Positions 1-8,454 are shown, counted from the stretch's first letter. The stretch is 64,000 nucleotides of DNA from Palsa-506 sp963836355 (GCA_963836355.1 CAWIJO010000009.1:186001-250000); one strand, 5' to 3'. Notes: generated from the letters alone by a model not told the origin. Made by a program: numbers and translations.

Positions 1-129
1 GAAGTCGGGATCGAAACCGGACTCGTCGACCTGGTAGTCCCCCTCGGCGCGGCGGCGCACGAAGTCCGCGACGGCAGCGATCCGCTGTCGCCATTCATGC
101 GCGTGATCGGCATGAGGCTCGCTCATCAT
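1..129 (-). CDS. Lysophospholipid acyltransferase family protein, N-terminus only
   Basis: The reading frame starts at ATG 129 and runs off the left edge of the window, giving about 43 residues. A second ATG follows immediately at 126. The visible peptide has a charged helix (HEWRQRIAAVADFVRRR) followed by GDYQVDESGFDPDF. From family knowledge this resembles the conserved N-terminal extension of actinobacterial 1-acyl-glycerol-3-phosphate acyltransferase-like proteins, which precedes the PlsC domain. The catalytic HX4D motif lies outside the window, so the enzyme assignment is inferred from the N-terminus and from its position upstream of bS22. Expected role: acyl transfer in membrane phospholipid synthesis. 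Confidence 0.5.
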   Translation of the reverse strand, partial: MMSEPHADHAHEWRQRIAAVADFVRRRAEGDYQVDESGFDPDF

Positions 130-219
130 GCCTCCCCGTTGGCGCCGCCGCGGGTCCTCGTGCAAATGCCCTTGGCTTGCGCGCCAGTTCCACCAGCTAG
201 GGCACTCCGGCCGCAAATC

Positions 220-281
220 CGCCTGCCGCTGCCATCGGTCCGCCTGCCGCTGCCATCGGTGCGAATACGGCTGCCATCGGT
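220..281. repeat. Tandem repeat, about 20 bp unit
   Basis: Two full and one partial copies of a unit containing CCGCTGCCATCGGT lie in tandem in the 380-base gap between the acyltransferase start and bS22. I see no supported gene in this gap. Confidence 0.7.
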
Positions 282-375
282 GCAGGTGCGGTTACCGCGG
301 GCTCGCCGGGCGCCGTCGCAGGACGGCCCCGGCGGCCCGGCCGGGCGCCCTGCCGACGCGGCTCCTGCAAAGCGG

Positions 376-443
376 CCTGCCCTCCAGCCGGGCCTGCCCC
401 CCAGCCGGGCCTGCCCCCCAGCCGGGCCTGCCCTCCAGCCGGC
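376..443. repeat. Tandem repeat, 17 bp unit, four copies
   Basis: Four head-to-tail 17 bp copies of CCTGCCCTCCAGCCGGG differ from one another at one or two positions. They sit downstream of the bS22 stop codon. No coding function is supported. Confidence 0.8.
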
Positions 444-511
444 AGGCCATCCAGCCCAGCAGGCCTGCCACCGCGCCTGGCTTCTCGTTACCTGCGCTAC
501 TTGTTCCTGCG

Positions 512-610
512 CTACTTCTTGTTCCTGCGCTGGACCCGGGTCTTCCGCAGCAGCTTGCGGTGCTTCTTCTTGGCCATTCGCTTGCGGCGCTTCTTGATGA
601 CTGAGCCCAC
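512..610 (-). CDS. 30S ribosomal protein bS22 (AURKAIN family), 32 aa
   Basis: A GTG start at 610 opens a 32-codon frame that is extremely basic: (M)GSVIKKRRKRMAKKKHRK, then a C-terminus ending QRRNKK. From family knowledge this matches the small actinobacterial ribosomal protein bS22, which binds the small subunit. The length equals the family standard. In actinomycetes the gene usually lies beside a small excisionase-type HTH gene and proC, as it does here. Just after the stop codon the DNA repeats the last codons (GCGCAGGAACAAG then TAG), a small tandem duplication of the 3' end. Confidence 0.93.
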   Translation of the reverse strand: MGSVIKKRRKRMAKKKHRKLLRKTRVQRRNKK

Positions 611-1421
611 GAAACCACCCTCATTTGATGTCTTGGCTGACGGGCATGCCTGCTCTGCACGCCCCACGCCGGGCGGCTTGCACGCTTCGACGTTACAGCG
701 TACCCCGGCCGAGAGCCAGGCAGCTCATCCGGCTAGCTGGGCGCTGTCGCGGAGCCGCCGGGCGCGAATGCTGACCACGGCCAAGCGCGATGCGCAGGCG
801 GGCCGTGCGCAGGCGGCGCCAGGGCCGGACGGCAGCGCCGGCGGAGCGGCTGGGCCTGGACAAGGCGGAGCTGGAAGCGCTGCTGGCCGCCGAGGTCACC
901 GCGTGGATGGCGCAGGCCGGGCCGAGGACGCGGCTGATGATGCGGCCGCCGGCGCGTCCGGCGGCGGGGACGGAGGATGCCGGCGGCCGGAGCGGGCCGG
1001 GCGGCAGGCCGCACAGGCGGACCGCGGATAAGCTCGCCCGGCGGCAGCAGGCGAGGGCCCCGGCTGGACGCGGACGTCGCGGCCCGCCAGCAGGACGCGG
1101 AGGCTAAACGGGCGGAGAAGACCGGCAGGCTCCAGGCGCGGGCGGCCCGCCGCCGCGCGGATGCGCAGCGGCTGGAAGCTGCCGCGCCCGCATCCCGGCA
1201 CCCGGCCAGGACCTCCATACCGCAGCCAGCCCGGCACGCCATCACCCGCCAGCCAGGCAACCGACGACGTCCGCCCGGCAGCCATGCCGAAGAGTTGTGC
1301 GACTGCCGCTTCAGCGCGCGAATTCTCCGTGATCATGGAACGGGTGCCCTGCGCCGGATCTGCGCCAGGCGCTGCGCCGGATCTGCCAGCACTGGCCGGG
1401 ACCACTTGGGCCGCGGACTAG
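611..1421. other. Gap with possible degenerate coding remnant
   Basis: No intact gene is convincing here. Plus-strand fragments in different frames have protein-like composition: residues such as ERLGLDKAELEALLAAEV near 855-910 and a charged helical stretch ARQQDAEAKRAEKTGR near 1090-1130. This suggests an eroded helix-rich gene, but I cannot name it. One copy of a dispersed repeat lies at 1312-1344. Confidence 0.3.
1312..1344 (-). repeat. Dispersed repeat copy (TCCATGATCACGGA core)
   Basis: The minus strand carries TTCCATGATCACGGA followed by AATTCGCGCGCTG. The same core and flank recur at 15968-16003, where an inverted arm is also present. It is therefore one copy of a short intergenic repeat. 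Confidence 0.6.
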
Positions 1422-1625
1422 CTAGGTAGTCCCGACGAAGGCATCCCGCAAGTACTGGTTCACGGCCTGTTCGGGAACCCGGAACGAGCGGCCGACCCTG
1501 ATCGCCTCCAGCTCACCCGAGTGCACGAGGCGATAGACAGTCATTTTCGACACGCGCATGATGGTGGCCACCTCGGCCACCGTCAGGAACCTGACATCAC
1601 TTAGGGGAGTTGCGTCTGCTGCCAT
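1422..1625 (-). CDS. Excisionase-family helix-turn-helix DNA-binding protein
   Basis: The protein has 67 residues counted from ATG 1625. That start is chosen because GGAAGAGGT lies about 6 bases upstream and because the longer ORF adds an unrelated N-terminus. One MerR/excisionase-like winged HTH fills the protein: FLTVAEVATIMRVSKMTVYR, then LVHSGELEAIRVGRSFRVPE. From family knowledge such short regulators are conserved next to bS22 and proC in actinomycetes; the Streptomyces counterpart is linked to the BldD developmental regulon. It probably binds DNA directly. No ligand domain is present, and its targets cannot be read from the sequence. Confidence 0.85.
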   Translation of the reverse strand: MAADATPLSDVRFLTVAEVATIMRVSKMTVYRLVHSGELEAIRVGRSFRVPEQAVNQYLRDAFVGTT

Positions 1626-2099
1626 GCTGAGACCTCTTCCGGCGAAGCTGTGTGCGCCGAGCCGGATTCGGCGCACCAGTCACGTCCGTCTCCAGCGTAA
1701 GTCCTGTACGGAAAAGGGCAACCCCGGCGACCATCTCATATTAGTCAGATCTGTTGTCAACGCTCCATGCCGTTCGGCTACCATGCCAGCAGCAGCCCGG
1801 CGGCCGAACTGATGGCATGCCTGCCTTTTCGGCTATGCCTATACAGCCAATCTGTCCCGGGAAAATTAGGCCTTAGCTGCTCATCCGGTTAGCTGCCGAT
1901 CCGGTTAGCTGCCGATCCGGTTAGCCGCCGATCCGGTTAGCCGCCGATCCGGCGAGCTGCCCATCCGGCCACGCACCCGGTAAATCCGCAACAGCCAGCG
2001 CCTTACCCAATGCGAACCATCGCCAAACCCAACGCCAAAGCCAGTCTGCGCCAAACCTGAGGCTTGCCGCGCCTATGCGGGCTAGCGCCAAACCTGAGG
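1626..2099. other. Intergenic region rich in short repeats
   Basis: This 470-base gap holds the upstream region of the HTH gene and a tandem array at 1874-1969. Further on, the phrase GCGCCAAACCTGAGGCT is duplicated near 2047-2105, up to the proC stop codon. I see no supported gene. Confidence 0.5.
1874..1969. repeat. Tandem repeat, 16 bp unit, about six copies
   Basis: About six copies of GATCCGGTTAGCTGCC, with drift at the ends (CATCCGG variants), lie in tandem in the gap before proC. Confidence 0.8.
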
Positions 2100-2894
2100 C
2101 TAGCCTGCGCCGAGCTCGCGGCCGCGATCGCTCGCGGCCTCAATCGCGGCCAGGATTGCCGCGCGCACCGAGTGCTTCTCCAGCTCGCGGATGGCACTGA
2201 TCGTGGTACCCCCTGGCGACGTCACTGCCTCGCGCAGGATCACCGGGTGCTCGCCGGACTCCCGCAGCATCGTGGCTGCGCCGTAGATCGCCTGCGTCAC
2301 CATCTCGAGCGCGTTGGCGCGCGACATGCCGAGCAGGATGCCCGCATCGACCATTGCCTCGACCAGGTAATACACGTAAGCCGGCCCGCTGCCGGAAAGG
2401 GCCGTGGCGGCGTCCTGCTGCGACTCGGGTATGCGCAGCACCTTGCCGACCGGGCGCAGCAGCTCCTCGGCCCGCCGCAGGTGCTCCTCGCCCGCATGCG
2501 TACCCGCCGAGATCACGCTCATCGCCTCGTCGACCAGCACCGGCGTGTTCGACATCACCCGCACCACCGGGATGGCCCCCGGCAGCCGGTGCTCGATGAA
2601 CGCCGTGGTGATGCCGGCCGCCACCGAGATCACCAGACGGCCGTCCGGGATGGCCGGGCCGATCTCGTCCAGCAGCACCGCCATGTCCTGCGGCTTCACC
2701 GTGATGATGAGCGTGTCGGCGCGGCTGGCCACCTCGGCGGCGGTGAGCACGTCTATCCCGTGATCTTTGCGCAGCTGGCTGGCCCGCGCGGGCCTGCGCG
2801 CTGCGGCGATGACGGCTGCCTGCGGCACGCCCGCCCGGAGCATCCCGGAAAGCAGCGCCTCGCCCATCTTCCCGGCTCCGAGGACTCCGATCAC
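2100..2894 (-). CDS. proC: Pyrroline-5-carboxylate reductase
   Basis: The protein has 264 residues from GTG 2894 (VIGVLGAGKMGEALLSGM). It reduces pyrroline-5-carboxylate to proline with NAD(P)H in the cytosol. The N-terminal Rossmann motif GAGKMG, the SNTP motif around residue 115, and the C-terminal dimerisation signature (ALSGSGPAYVYYLVEAM, then TSPGGTT) are all present. Length fits the family. GTG was chosen because the glycine motif must lie at the extreme N-terminus; longer frames add unrelated sequence. It lies just downstream of proline dehydrogenase on the same strand, placing proline synthesis and breakdown side by side. Confidence 0.95.
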   Translation of the reverse strand: MIGVLGAGKMGEALLSGMLRAGVPQAAVIAAARRPARASQLRKDHGIDVLTAAEVASRADTLIITVKPQDMAVLLDEIGPAIPDGRLVISVAAGITTAFIEHRLPGAIPVVRVMSNTPVLVDEAMSVISAGTHAGEEHLRRAEELLRPVGKVLRIPESQQDAATALSGSGPAYVYYLVEAMVDAGILLGMSRANALEMVTQAIYGAATMLRESGEHPVILREAVTSPGGTTISAIRELEKHSVRAAILAAIEAASDRGRELGAG

Positions 2895-2961
2895 GGGCAG
2901 GAGCCTACCGTGGCATCCCGTGCTGCGCTGCAGCCCGACGCGGCCTGCGGGCTCAGCCAGA

Positions 2962-3897
2962 TCAGCTGGTCGAGACCAGCGAGCGCAGGAAGAACGCCAG
3001 GTTGGCCGGCCGCTCGGCGAGACGGCGGACCAGGTAGCTGTACCAGTCGCTGCCGTACGGCAGGTAGACGCGCACCCGCGCCCCGCCGCTGGCCAGCCGC
3101 AGCTGCTCGGCGGGCCGGATGCCGTAGAGCAGCTGGTACTCGAAACTGCCAGGGGGCCGGCCTGCGGTGGCTGCCCGCACCCCGGCAATCTTGATCAGCC
3201 GCGGGTCGTGCGTTGCCAGCATCGGGTAGCCGTCGCCGGCCAGCAGTATCCGCATGCAGCGGGCGTATGAGCGGTCCACCTCGGCGGCCCGGAGGTAGGC
3301 GACCTCGTCCGGGGCCCGGTAGGCACCCTTGCAGAGCCTGACCCGAGACCCGGCAACCGCCAGGTGCGCGCAGTCGTCCGCGCTGCGCCGCAGGTAGCTT
3401 TGCAGCACGCAGCCCAGGTCGGGGAAATCCGGCCGGAGTTCGGCCAGGATGCGCAGCGCGGCCGGCACGCCCGGGTGCTCCTCCATGTCCAGCGTGACCG
3501 TGGTGCCGACCTCGCGGGCGGCGGCGCAGATCCTGGCGATGTTCTCGGCCGCGGTCTTCTCGCCGTGCTCGGCCAGCCCGAGTCCGACCGCGGTGGGCTT
3601 CACCGAGACCTCGGCCCGGCCGCCGCCGGCCAGCCCGGCCGAGCCGAGCCGGTCCAGCAGCCGGATGTACTCCTGCGCCACGGCCGCCGCCTGATCCCGG
3701 TCCGCCGTGTGCTCGCCCAGGTAGTCGAGCGAGACCAGCAGCCCGTCGGACAGCAGCCGGCGCGTTACCCGCAGCGCGTCGTCGGCGGTATCGCCGGCCA
3801 CGAACCTGGTGACCATGTCGCGCGTGTACGGCGCGGTGGTGATCAGCTGGCGGACCTGGTGACTGGCCGACGCGGCCAGCAGGATGCGGCGCAGCAC
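2962..3897 (-). CDS. Proline dehydrogenase (FAD-dependent, PutA-type barrel)
   Basis: The protein has 311 residues from GTG 3897. It oxidises proline to pyrroline-5-carboxylate using FAD. The short monofunctional form fits the family size. Diagnostic pieces are the barrel strand VSVKPTAVGL, TLDMEEH around residue 140, CVLQSYLRRS, RLCKGAYR around residue 190, ATHD, and a C-terminal YGIRPAE...VRVYLPYG block. It is transcribed with ygfZ upstream and proC downstream. No dedicated P5C dehydrogenase gene is present in the window. Confidence 0.93.
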   Translation of the reverse strand: MLRRILLAASASHQVRQLITTAPYTRDMVTRFVAGDTADDALRVTRRLLSDGLLVSLDYLGEHTADRDQAAAVAQEYIRLLDRLGSAGLAGGGRAEVSVKPTAVGLGLAEHGEKTAAENIARICAAAREVGTTVTLDMEEHPGVPAALRILAELRPDFPDLGCVLQSYLRRSADDCAHLAVAGSRVRLCKGAYRAPDEVAYLRAAEVDRSYARCMRILLAGDGYPMLATHDPRLIKIAGVRAATAGRPPGSFEYQLLYGIRPAEQLRLASGGARVRVYLPYGSDWYSYLVRRLAERPANLAFFLRSLVSTS

Positions 3898-3939
3898 GGC
3901 GAACGACCTCCAGGTAACGGCGGTTCCGGCTGGCCCAGG

Positions 3940-4983
3940 CTACTCGCGGGCCCGCTGCAGGCCGCCGCGTGGCCGGCGCAAGGTGACCTTGACGTTGGCG
4001 CCGGCGTCCGGCGGCACGATGACTTCCTGCGCCGCGGCGATGCCCGCCGCGGTCAGCCCCGCGTCGGTCGGCACCGTCCGCTTGATCAGCGCCAGCGCGA
4101 TCGGGCCGAGCTCGTAATGCCTGGCCGCCGAGCCGACGAACCCGATCTGGGCGCCGGACAGCTCGACCGGGTCGCCGTGGCTGGGCAGCGCGTCGGCGCT
4201 GCCGTCTAGGTGCAGGAACACCAGGCGGCGCGGCGGGTGACCGAGATTGTGCACCCGCGCGACGGTCTCCTGGCCGCGGTAGCAGCCCTTGGACAGGTGC
4301 ACAGCGGTCTCGATCCAGCCCACTTCGTGCGGGATCGTCCGGTGGTCGGTGTCCTGCCCGAGCCGCGGTCGCCGCGCCGCGATCCGCAGCGCCTCGTGCG
4401 CCCACGCGCCAGCCAGCGCCGCACCCGCCGACTGCAGCTCAGCGGCCGCGGCGGCGATCTGCGGCCGGGGCACGACAAGATCAACAAGATCCTTCTGAAA
4501 CGGATTGGCCATGGTTGCCGCCACGCCACCCGGCCGGGCTTGCCCGGTGCCGGGCCCGATGACCGTGAGCACCGCGTAATCGGCTGTCACGTCGGCGGGC
4601 TCGACCCGGAGCATGAACCGCATCGACTCCAGGAACTCAAGCAGCGGCCCGGCGGTGCCCGGCTCGACGTGCGCCCACACCGAGGTCCCGTCGTCGGTCA
4701 GCGTCAGCTGATGCTCGACGTGCCCGTTCGGGCTGAGCACAAGCGCCTCGGCGGTTTCCCCGGCGGGCAGCTTGTCCAGGCTCTGCGTGGTGAGGCTGTG
4801 CAGCCAGGACAGCCGGTCCGGCCCGGTGATCCGGATGACGCCGCGGTGCGAGCGGTCGACCAGCCCGGCGCCGCCGACCAGCGCCCGTTGCTCGCCGTAC
4901 GGGTCGCCATAGTGGGCTGCGACGCCGGTATCGGGGCCGTCGGCGGGAACGGCGCCGGTGGTTGCTAGCAGCGGGCTCTTCAT
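3940..4983 (-). CDS. ygfZ: Folate-binding YgfZ/GcvT-like Fe-S protein assembly factor
   Basis: The protein has 347 residues from ATG 4983. YgfZ proteins are tetrahydrofolate-binding relatives of glycine cleavage T protein that help maintain iron-sulfur enzymes. The conserved motif KGCYRGQE is present at about residue 235, followed by TVARVHN. The N-terminal half shows the GcvT-like fold (DRSHRGVIRITGPDRLSWLH). It lies immediately downstream of nur on the same strand, the arrangement also seen in Streptomyces. Co-transcription is likely because only a short gap separates them. Confidence 0.9.
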   Translation of the reverse strand: MKSPLLATTGAVPADGPDTGVAAHYGDPYGEQRALVGGAGLVDRSHRGVIRITGPDRLSWLHSLTTQSLDKLPAGETAEALVLSPNGHVEHQLTLTDDGTSVWAHVEPGTAGPLLEFLESMRFMLRVEPADVTADYAVLTVIGPGTGQARPGGVAATMANPFQKDLVDLVVPRPQIAAAAAELQSAGAALAGAWAHEALRIAARRPRLGQDTDHRTIPHEVGWIETAVHLSKGCYRGQETVARVHNLGHPPRRLVFLHLDGSADALPSHGDPVELSGAQIGFVGSAARHYELGPIALALIKRTVPTDAGLTAAGIAAAQEVIVPPDAGANVKVTLRRPRGGLQRARE

Positions 4984-5018
4984 ATGGCCAAGGGTATGCG
5001 GCCGGGGCCGTTGGCCCG

Positions 5019-5447
5019 TTAATGCTCGATGTTGTTTTCCCGGCAGTCCGCGCAGCGGCCGTACACCGTCAGGTGCCCGACATCCGTCTCGAACCCGAAT
5101 TCGGTGTCCAGCGCCGTGACCAGGCTGCCGACGGCGGCTGGATCAATCTGGATGACCTTCTCGCAGCCCCGGCAGACCAGGTGCACGTGCTGCGCCTCGG
5201 CCGCGAGATGGTACACCGGCGCCCCGTGCCCCAGATGCGTATGCGTGACGAGGCCGACCTGCTCGAGCAGCTCGAGGGTCCGGTAGACGGTCGAGGTGTT
5301 GACGCCGCGGGCCGTCTGGTGGATGTCGGCGAAGATCTCTTCGGGGGTGGCGTGCTCCAGCTTGGTGACGGCCTCCAGGACGAGCTGGCGCTGCGGCGTG
5401 ACCCGGTAGCCGCTGGCCCGCAGCGTGTCGTCCCACGTCTGTGCCAT
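5019..5447 (-). CDS. nur: Fur-family transcriptional regulator, Nur-type (nickel)
   Basis: The protein has 142 residues from ATG 5447. It has an N-terminal winged helix (GYRVTPQRQLVLEAV, then NTSTVYRTLELLEQVGL) and a C-terminal dimerisation and metal domain with H-rich HLGHGAPVYHL and the CRGCEK and CADCREN cysteine pairs. Fur-family proteins repress metal-uptake or redox genes when metal-loaded. Close resemblance to the Streptomyces Nur sequence, and the neighbouring ygfZ, favour the nickel-responsive branch over Zur or FurA. The metal was not proven from sequence. Confidence 0.85.
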   Translation of the reverse strand: MAQTWDDTLRASGYRVTPQRQLVLEAVTKLEHATPEEIFADIHQTARGVNTSTVYRTLELLEQVGLVTHTHLGHGAPVYHLAAEAQHVHLVCRGCEKVIQIDPAAVGSLVTALDTEFGFETDVGHLTVYGRCADCRENNIEH

Positions 5448-5527
5448 ACGCGAAGTCTAGTAAGGCCGGCCCGAAATAAGGCGCTTGCCACCCCGTCGGC
5501 AGGTGACGTAGCGTTCCTGCTAACGCG

Positions 5528-5588
5528 GGAAAGGAGGTGGTCCAACAGAATGCATAGATGTCGGACTCGCGAGGTGGCTGTCAGCTAG
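5528..5588 (+). other. Near-perfect Shine-Dalgarno sequence with a 12-codon ORF
   Basis: AAAGGAGGTGGTCC at about 5530-5543 matches almost the whole anti-Shine-Dalgarno end of 16S rRNA. It is followed by ATG 5550, which opens a 12-codon frame (MHRCRTREVAVS) ending in TAG at 5586. The context, divergent from nur and about 700 bases before the peptidase gene, would suit a leader peptide or regulatory small ORF. I do not recognise a specific family. Confidence 0.45.
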
Positions 5589-6299
5589 CCGCCGTCCCGC
5601 CGACGCTCACCGTGGCGCAAGCTATGGGGCGCGGTATCACCGGCTTAACGCACCCTCGCGCCGGGAGGCGCTGGAGTTGCGTGCCGCATAGGCGGCGGCC
5701 GGCGAATACACGGCAGACACCGGACCCCCGGGCTGACTGGCCTTGTCCAGCTGGTCCCCGTGGCGGGTAACACCTCCGGACCGCGGAGCGCAACATTCGT
5801 TGCAGCGCGTGCCGAGCCTGTATGGCGCGGCACAGCTTCCGGTACCGGCTTGGTTCCCCGTCGCGGGAGACGCCCGGGGGCTCTCTGCTTTCCTGGGCCT
5901 CTTTCCTGGGCCGCTGTTCCTGCCGCGCCGATCCCTCGGCGCTGTTCCTTGCCCGCGCTGCTCATCCGGCACTCCCTCGGCGCTCGGGCTGCGGCCGGCG
6001 AGTCAACTGCCCTACGATGTTGGGCCTGGCAGGGAGTTGTCGGGCGGCCGCCCCGCGGCGCCGACCGGGTCCGGCACCAGGCCTCGGGAGCGAATTGCCT
6101 GGTACTACGGGAGCGATCTGATCGTTACTGTGTCGATACCTCAGTATTCCGGCCATGTTTCGGCAGATGCCGATCCCGGCAAGGTAATGTCTCCGCCAAG
6201 TGTCCTCGTCGCGCGTTCGAGCCAACTGGGCTTCGCTATCCGGGAGGCACTTCCACATTCGATGCCATCGGGGCAACCATCAGTCCAGAAGGGACATCA
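5589..6299. other. Long upstream region of the secreted peptidase
   Basis: No coding sequence is convincing in this 710-base stretch. Long frames cross it on both strands but have low-complexity composition. It must contain the peptidase promoter. The stretch 6110-6180 is less GC-rich and is the likeliest promoter area. Confidence 0.4.
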
Positions 6300-7157
6300 G
6301 TGAACAAGTTCTACCGAGTCACCGGGACCACGGTCGCGGCACTGACGCTCGCGGCTTCGGCCGCGGCCTTCGGTGCGCCGTACGCCGCCGCCCAGGCGAC
6401 CACCCACCGCGCTGCCACCGCGGCGGCCACGGGTGCGCCTAAGACGCACCCGAACATCCCGGCCGCATTGCCGGCCGGCGTCGCGGCCGGTGCCAACTCC
6501 ACCGTCGGCATCAAGAAGGTCGGCTCCACCAACTGGTCCGGGTACGCGGTCACCCGCGGCAAGTTCAAGAGGATCAGGGCGACCTTCTACGTCCCGATCA
6601 TGAACTGCGCGAACGACCCGAACACGTTCTCCTCGCACTGGGTCGGCATTGACGGCTTCAACAGCCAGACAGTTGAGCAGGACGGCGTCGAGGCCGACTG
6701 CAACGGCACGACCGAGCAGGTGTTCGCCTGGCGCGAGGTGTTCCCGCGTCCGGAGCAGCCATTCACGACCCTGCGGATTCGCCCCGGCGACTCGATCACC
6801 GCGACGACTACCTTTACAAACGGCAAGTACAAGATGACGGTTAAGGACAACACCACCGGCAAGCACCGCACGGTGTCCCAGCGGTGCGCGGGTTCCTCGT
6901 GCCACCGCAGCTCCGCCGAGGTCATCAGCGAGGCGCCGACCGTGAACGGGCAGCAGTCCGCGCTCGCCCCCTATGGCGCGCAGGCGTACTCCAGCATCTC
7001 GATCCGTAACGCCAAGGGCAAGCGCGGCGGCATCCGGTCCAGCCACTGGCGGGCATTCCGGATCTTCCAGATTGGCAAGAACAGCGGCGACGTCATCGCC
7101 GCGCCCACTGCCCTGCACGGCCCCGCGTTCGCGGTCTACCGGCTCGGCCAGATCTGA
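6300..7157 (+). CDS. Secreted G1-family (eqolisin-like) glutamic peptidase
   Basis: The protein has 285 residues from GTG 6300, preceded by AGAAGGGA. An N-terminal signal peptide (NKFYRVTGTTVAALTLAASAAAFGAPYAAAQA) predicts export, followed by an Ala/Thr-rich linker. The mature part begins with STNWSGYAV, typical of the G1/A4 peptidase fold, and carries HWVGIDGF, a Gln in TVEQDGVEAD and a Glu in SAEVISEAP. In eqolisins a Gln/Glu pair is catalytic; I infer these two residues fill that role. It is a single-gene unit, transcribed towards the nitrobindin gene. Confidence 0.82.
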   Translation: MNKFYRVTGTTVAALTLAASAAAFGAPYAAAQATTHRAATAAATGAPKTHPNIPAALPAGVAAGANSTVGIKKVGSTNWSGYAVTRGKFKRIRATFYVPIMNCANDPNTFSSHWVGIDGFNSQTVEQDGVEADCNGTTEQVFAWREVFPRPEQPFTTLRIRPGDSITATTTFTNGKYKMTVKDNTTGKHRTVSQRCAGSSCHRSSAEVISEAPTVNGQQSALAPYGAQAYSSISIRNAKGKRGGIRSSHWRAFRIFQIGKNSGDVIAAPTALHGPAFAVYRLGQI

Positions 7158-7199
7158 GTTAGCCCGACTGCTCCGGCAGGACTGCGCCAGCGAGTAACG

Positions 7200-7236
7200 A
7201 GGCCGGGGTCATGGTTCGCCATGGCCCCGGCCTTTC
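7200..7236. terminator. Bidirectional hairpin terminator with TTCG loop
   Basis: The 15-base arm AGGCCGGGGTCATGG and CCATGGCCCCGGCCT pair with one mismatch around a TTCG tetraloop, then TTT follows. It lies between two convergent genes and could stop transcription from both sides. Confidence 0.8.
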
Positions 7237-7250
7237 GCCTGCCGGCCGCG

Positions 7251-7745
7251 CTAGGTCGCGTCGCCGGTCCGCTTCAGCTGCGCGGATATGTGTGCCTGCA
7301 GCGGCTGGCCGACGGCCGCCATGTCGTAGGCGTAGCCGAGGTCGGCACCGATCAGGCCGTACAGCCGCCGGCCCGCGGTGACTTCCTTCGCTGAGGACGT
7401 GCGGACGATGGCGTCGGTGGCCAGCTCGACCTTCGTGCCGCTGACCTCGCCGAGGTACACCTCGGCGAACCCGGTCGGATGCGCTAGCAGGACCTCCAGC
7501 TGGTTGTCCGGTTGCGGGCGCCAGAAGCCGGTCTCAAGATGCGACGGCAGGCCGATATTTCCCTCGTCGTCCAGCAGCCAGGTCCGGCTCGAGTAGATCA
7601 GGTACGGCTTCCCGTTGTGGCTGAACGAGATTTCCTGGCCGAACCGGAAACTCTCGATCGTGGGGTAGCCGCCCACCCCGGCGCCCTCCCAGCGGCCGAG
7701 CAGGAAAAGCAGCGGACCGAGGCTGGCATGCGGCTCGTTCGTCAT
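7251..7745 (-). CDS. Nitrobindin-like heme-binding beta-barrel protein (FABP/THAP4-like)
   Basis: The protein has 164 residues from ATG 7745 (MTNEPHASLGPLLFLLGRW); the longer frame upstream is low-complexity and is excluded. The nitrobindin signature GRWEGAGVGGYPTI is at residues 17-30, with GKPYLIYSSRTW and HLETGFWRP following. A C-terminal His (QAHISAQLKR) matches the position of the proximal heme ligand in the family. Such proteins bind ferric heme and may isomerise peroxynitrite; the substrate here is inferred. It is convergent with the peptidase gene. Confidence 0.88.
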   Translation of the reverse strand: MTNEPHASLGPLLFLLGRWEGAGVGGYPTIESFRFGQEISFSHNGKPYLIYSSRTWLLDDEGNIGLPSHLETGFWRPQPDNQLEVLLAHPTGFAEVYLGEVSGTKVELATDAIVRTSSAKEVTAGRRLYGLIGADLGYAYDMAAVGQPLQAHISAQLKRTGDAT

Positions 7746-7789
7746 GCAGGACAGGGTAGGACGATCCTGTCCCGGCCCGGACGGGAGGG

Positions 7790-7942
7790 CTACGGCCGGT
7801 CCGGCCGGTCGGGCCTGCTGCCCGGTGATGGCTTGTTGCGCGGCGAGCTCGCGGCGGGCAGCCATACGGCCAGCAGCGCGCACAACGCGGCCACCGCGGC
7901 GAAGACTGCCACCAGGAGGATCCCGCTGACCGTGCCGGGCAT
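7790..7942 (-). CDS. Small single-span membrane protein, 50 aa
   Basis: ATG 7942 opens a 50-codon frame with one clear hydrophobic segment (GILLVAVFAAVAALCALLAVWL) and a Pro/Arg/Ser tail. An in-frame stop lies just upstream of the ATG. No good ribosome-binding site is visible. It is read in the same direction as the nitrobindin gene. The membrane span argues for a real product, but I recognise no family. Confidence 0.4.
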   Translation of the reverse strand: MPGTVSGILLVAVFAAVAALCALLAVWLPAASSPRNKPSPGSRPDRPDRP

Positions 7943-8088
7943 ACCGGGACTCTAGGCCAGACTCGGACGGCAGTCCGGCAGCCACGCCGCGGGCAGGCCG
8001 TCAGCGCGCGGCAGTTCGCGTGGTCGCGCACCGCCCGAGGTGTGCGATCCGCAGATTCAGCATCCTGGCACCGGGTTAGGGTTCGGGC

Positions 8089-8454
8089 ATGCCCTCTCGT
8101 GCTCTCGTGGTCAAGGTCACCGCCGGCAAGGACGACCCTGAGCGTTGCAACCAGGCTTTCACCGTCGCCGCTGCGGCAGTTGCATCCGGTCTTGACGTGT
8201 CACTGTGGCTCGCCGGCGAGGCCGCCTGGTTTGCGCTGCCGGACCGGGCCGGCGACGTGATGCTGCCTTACGCCGCCCCGCTCGGGGATCTGCTGGCCAG
8301 TATCCTCGCGGCCGGCACCGTCACGTTGTGTACCCAGTGCGCGTCCCGCCGGGAAATCGCCGAAGCGGATGTCATCGAGGGCGTGCGCATAGCCGGGGCG
8401 TCGACGTTCCTCGCGGAGATCATCGCCGACGGCACCCAGGCGCTGGTCTACTGA
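8089..8454 (+). CDS. DsrE family protein
   Basis: The protein has 121 residues from ATG 8089. It is a DsrE/F-like fold with an N-terminal strand (SRALVVKVTAG), an alternating alpha/beta core, and a single conserved-looking cysteine region CTQCASRREI around residue 81. In this family such cysteines can carry persulfide in sulfur relay; here that role is inferred. It is convergent with gatD, the two stop codons being about 20 bases apart. Confidence 0.8.
   Translation: MPSRALVVKVTAGKDDPERCNQAFTVAAAAVASGLDVSLWLAGEAAWFALPDRAGDVMLPYAAPLGDLLASILAAGTVTLCTQCASRREIAEADVIEGVRIAGASTFLAEIIADGTQALVY

Noticed and set aside
2064..3194. A 376-codon plus-strand frame opposite proC and proline dehydrogenase
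   Set aside because: Composition is Arg/Pro/Gly/His-rich shadow coding opposite a convincing gene. No motif supports it.
5530..5545. Possible 16S rRNA 3' end fragment
   Set aside because: The match to the rRNA tail is limited to about 14 bases and is followed by an ORF; the flanking sequence is not rRNA-like.
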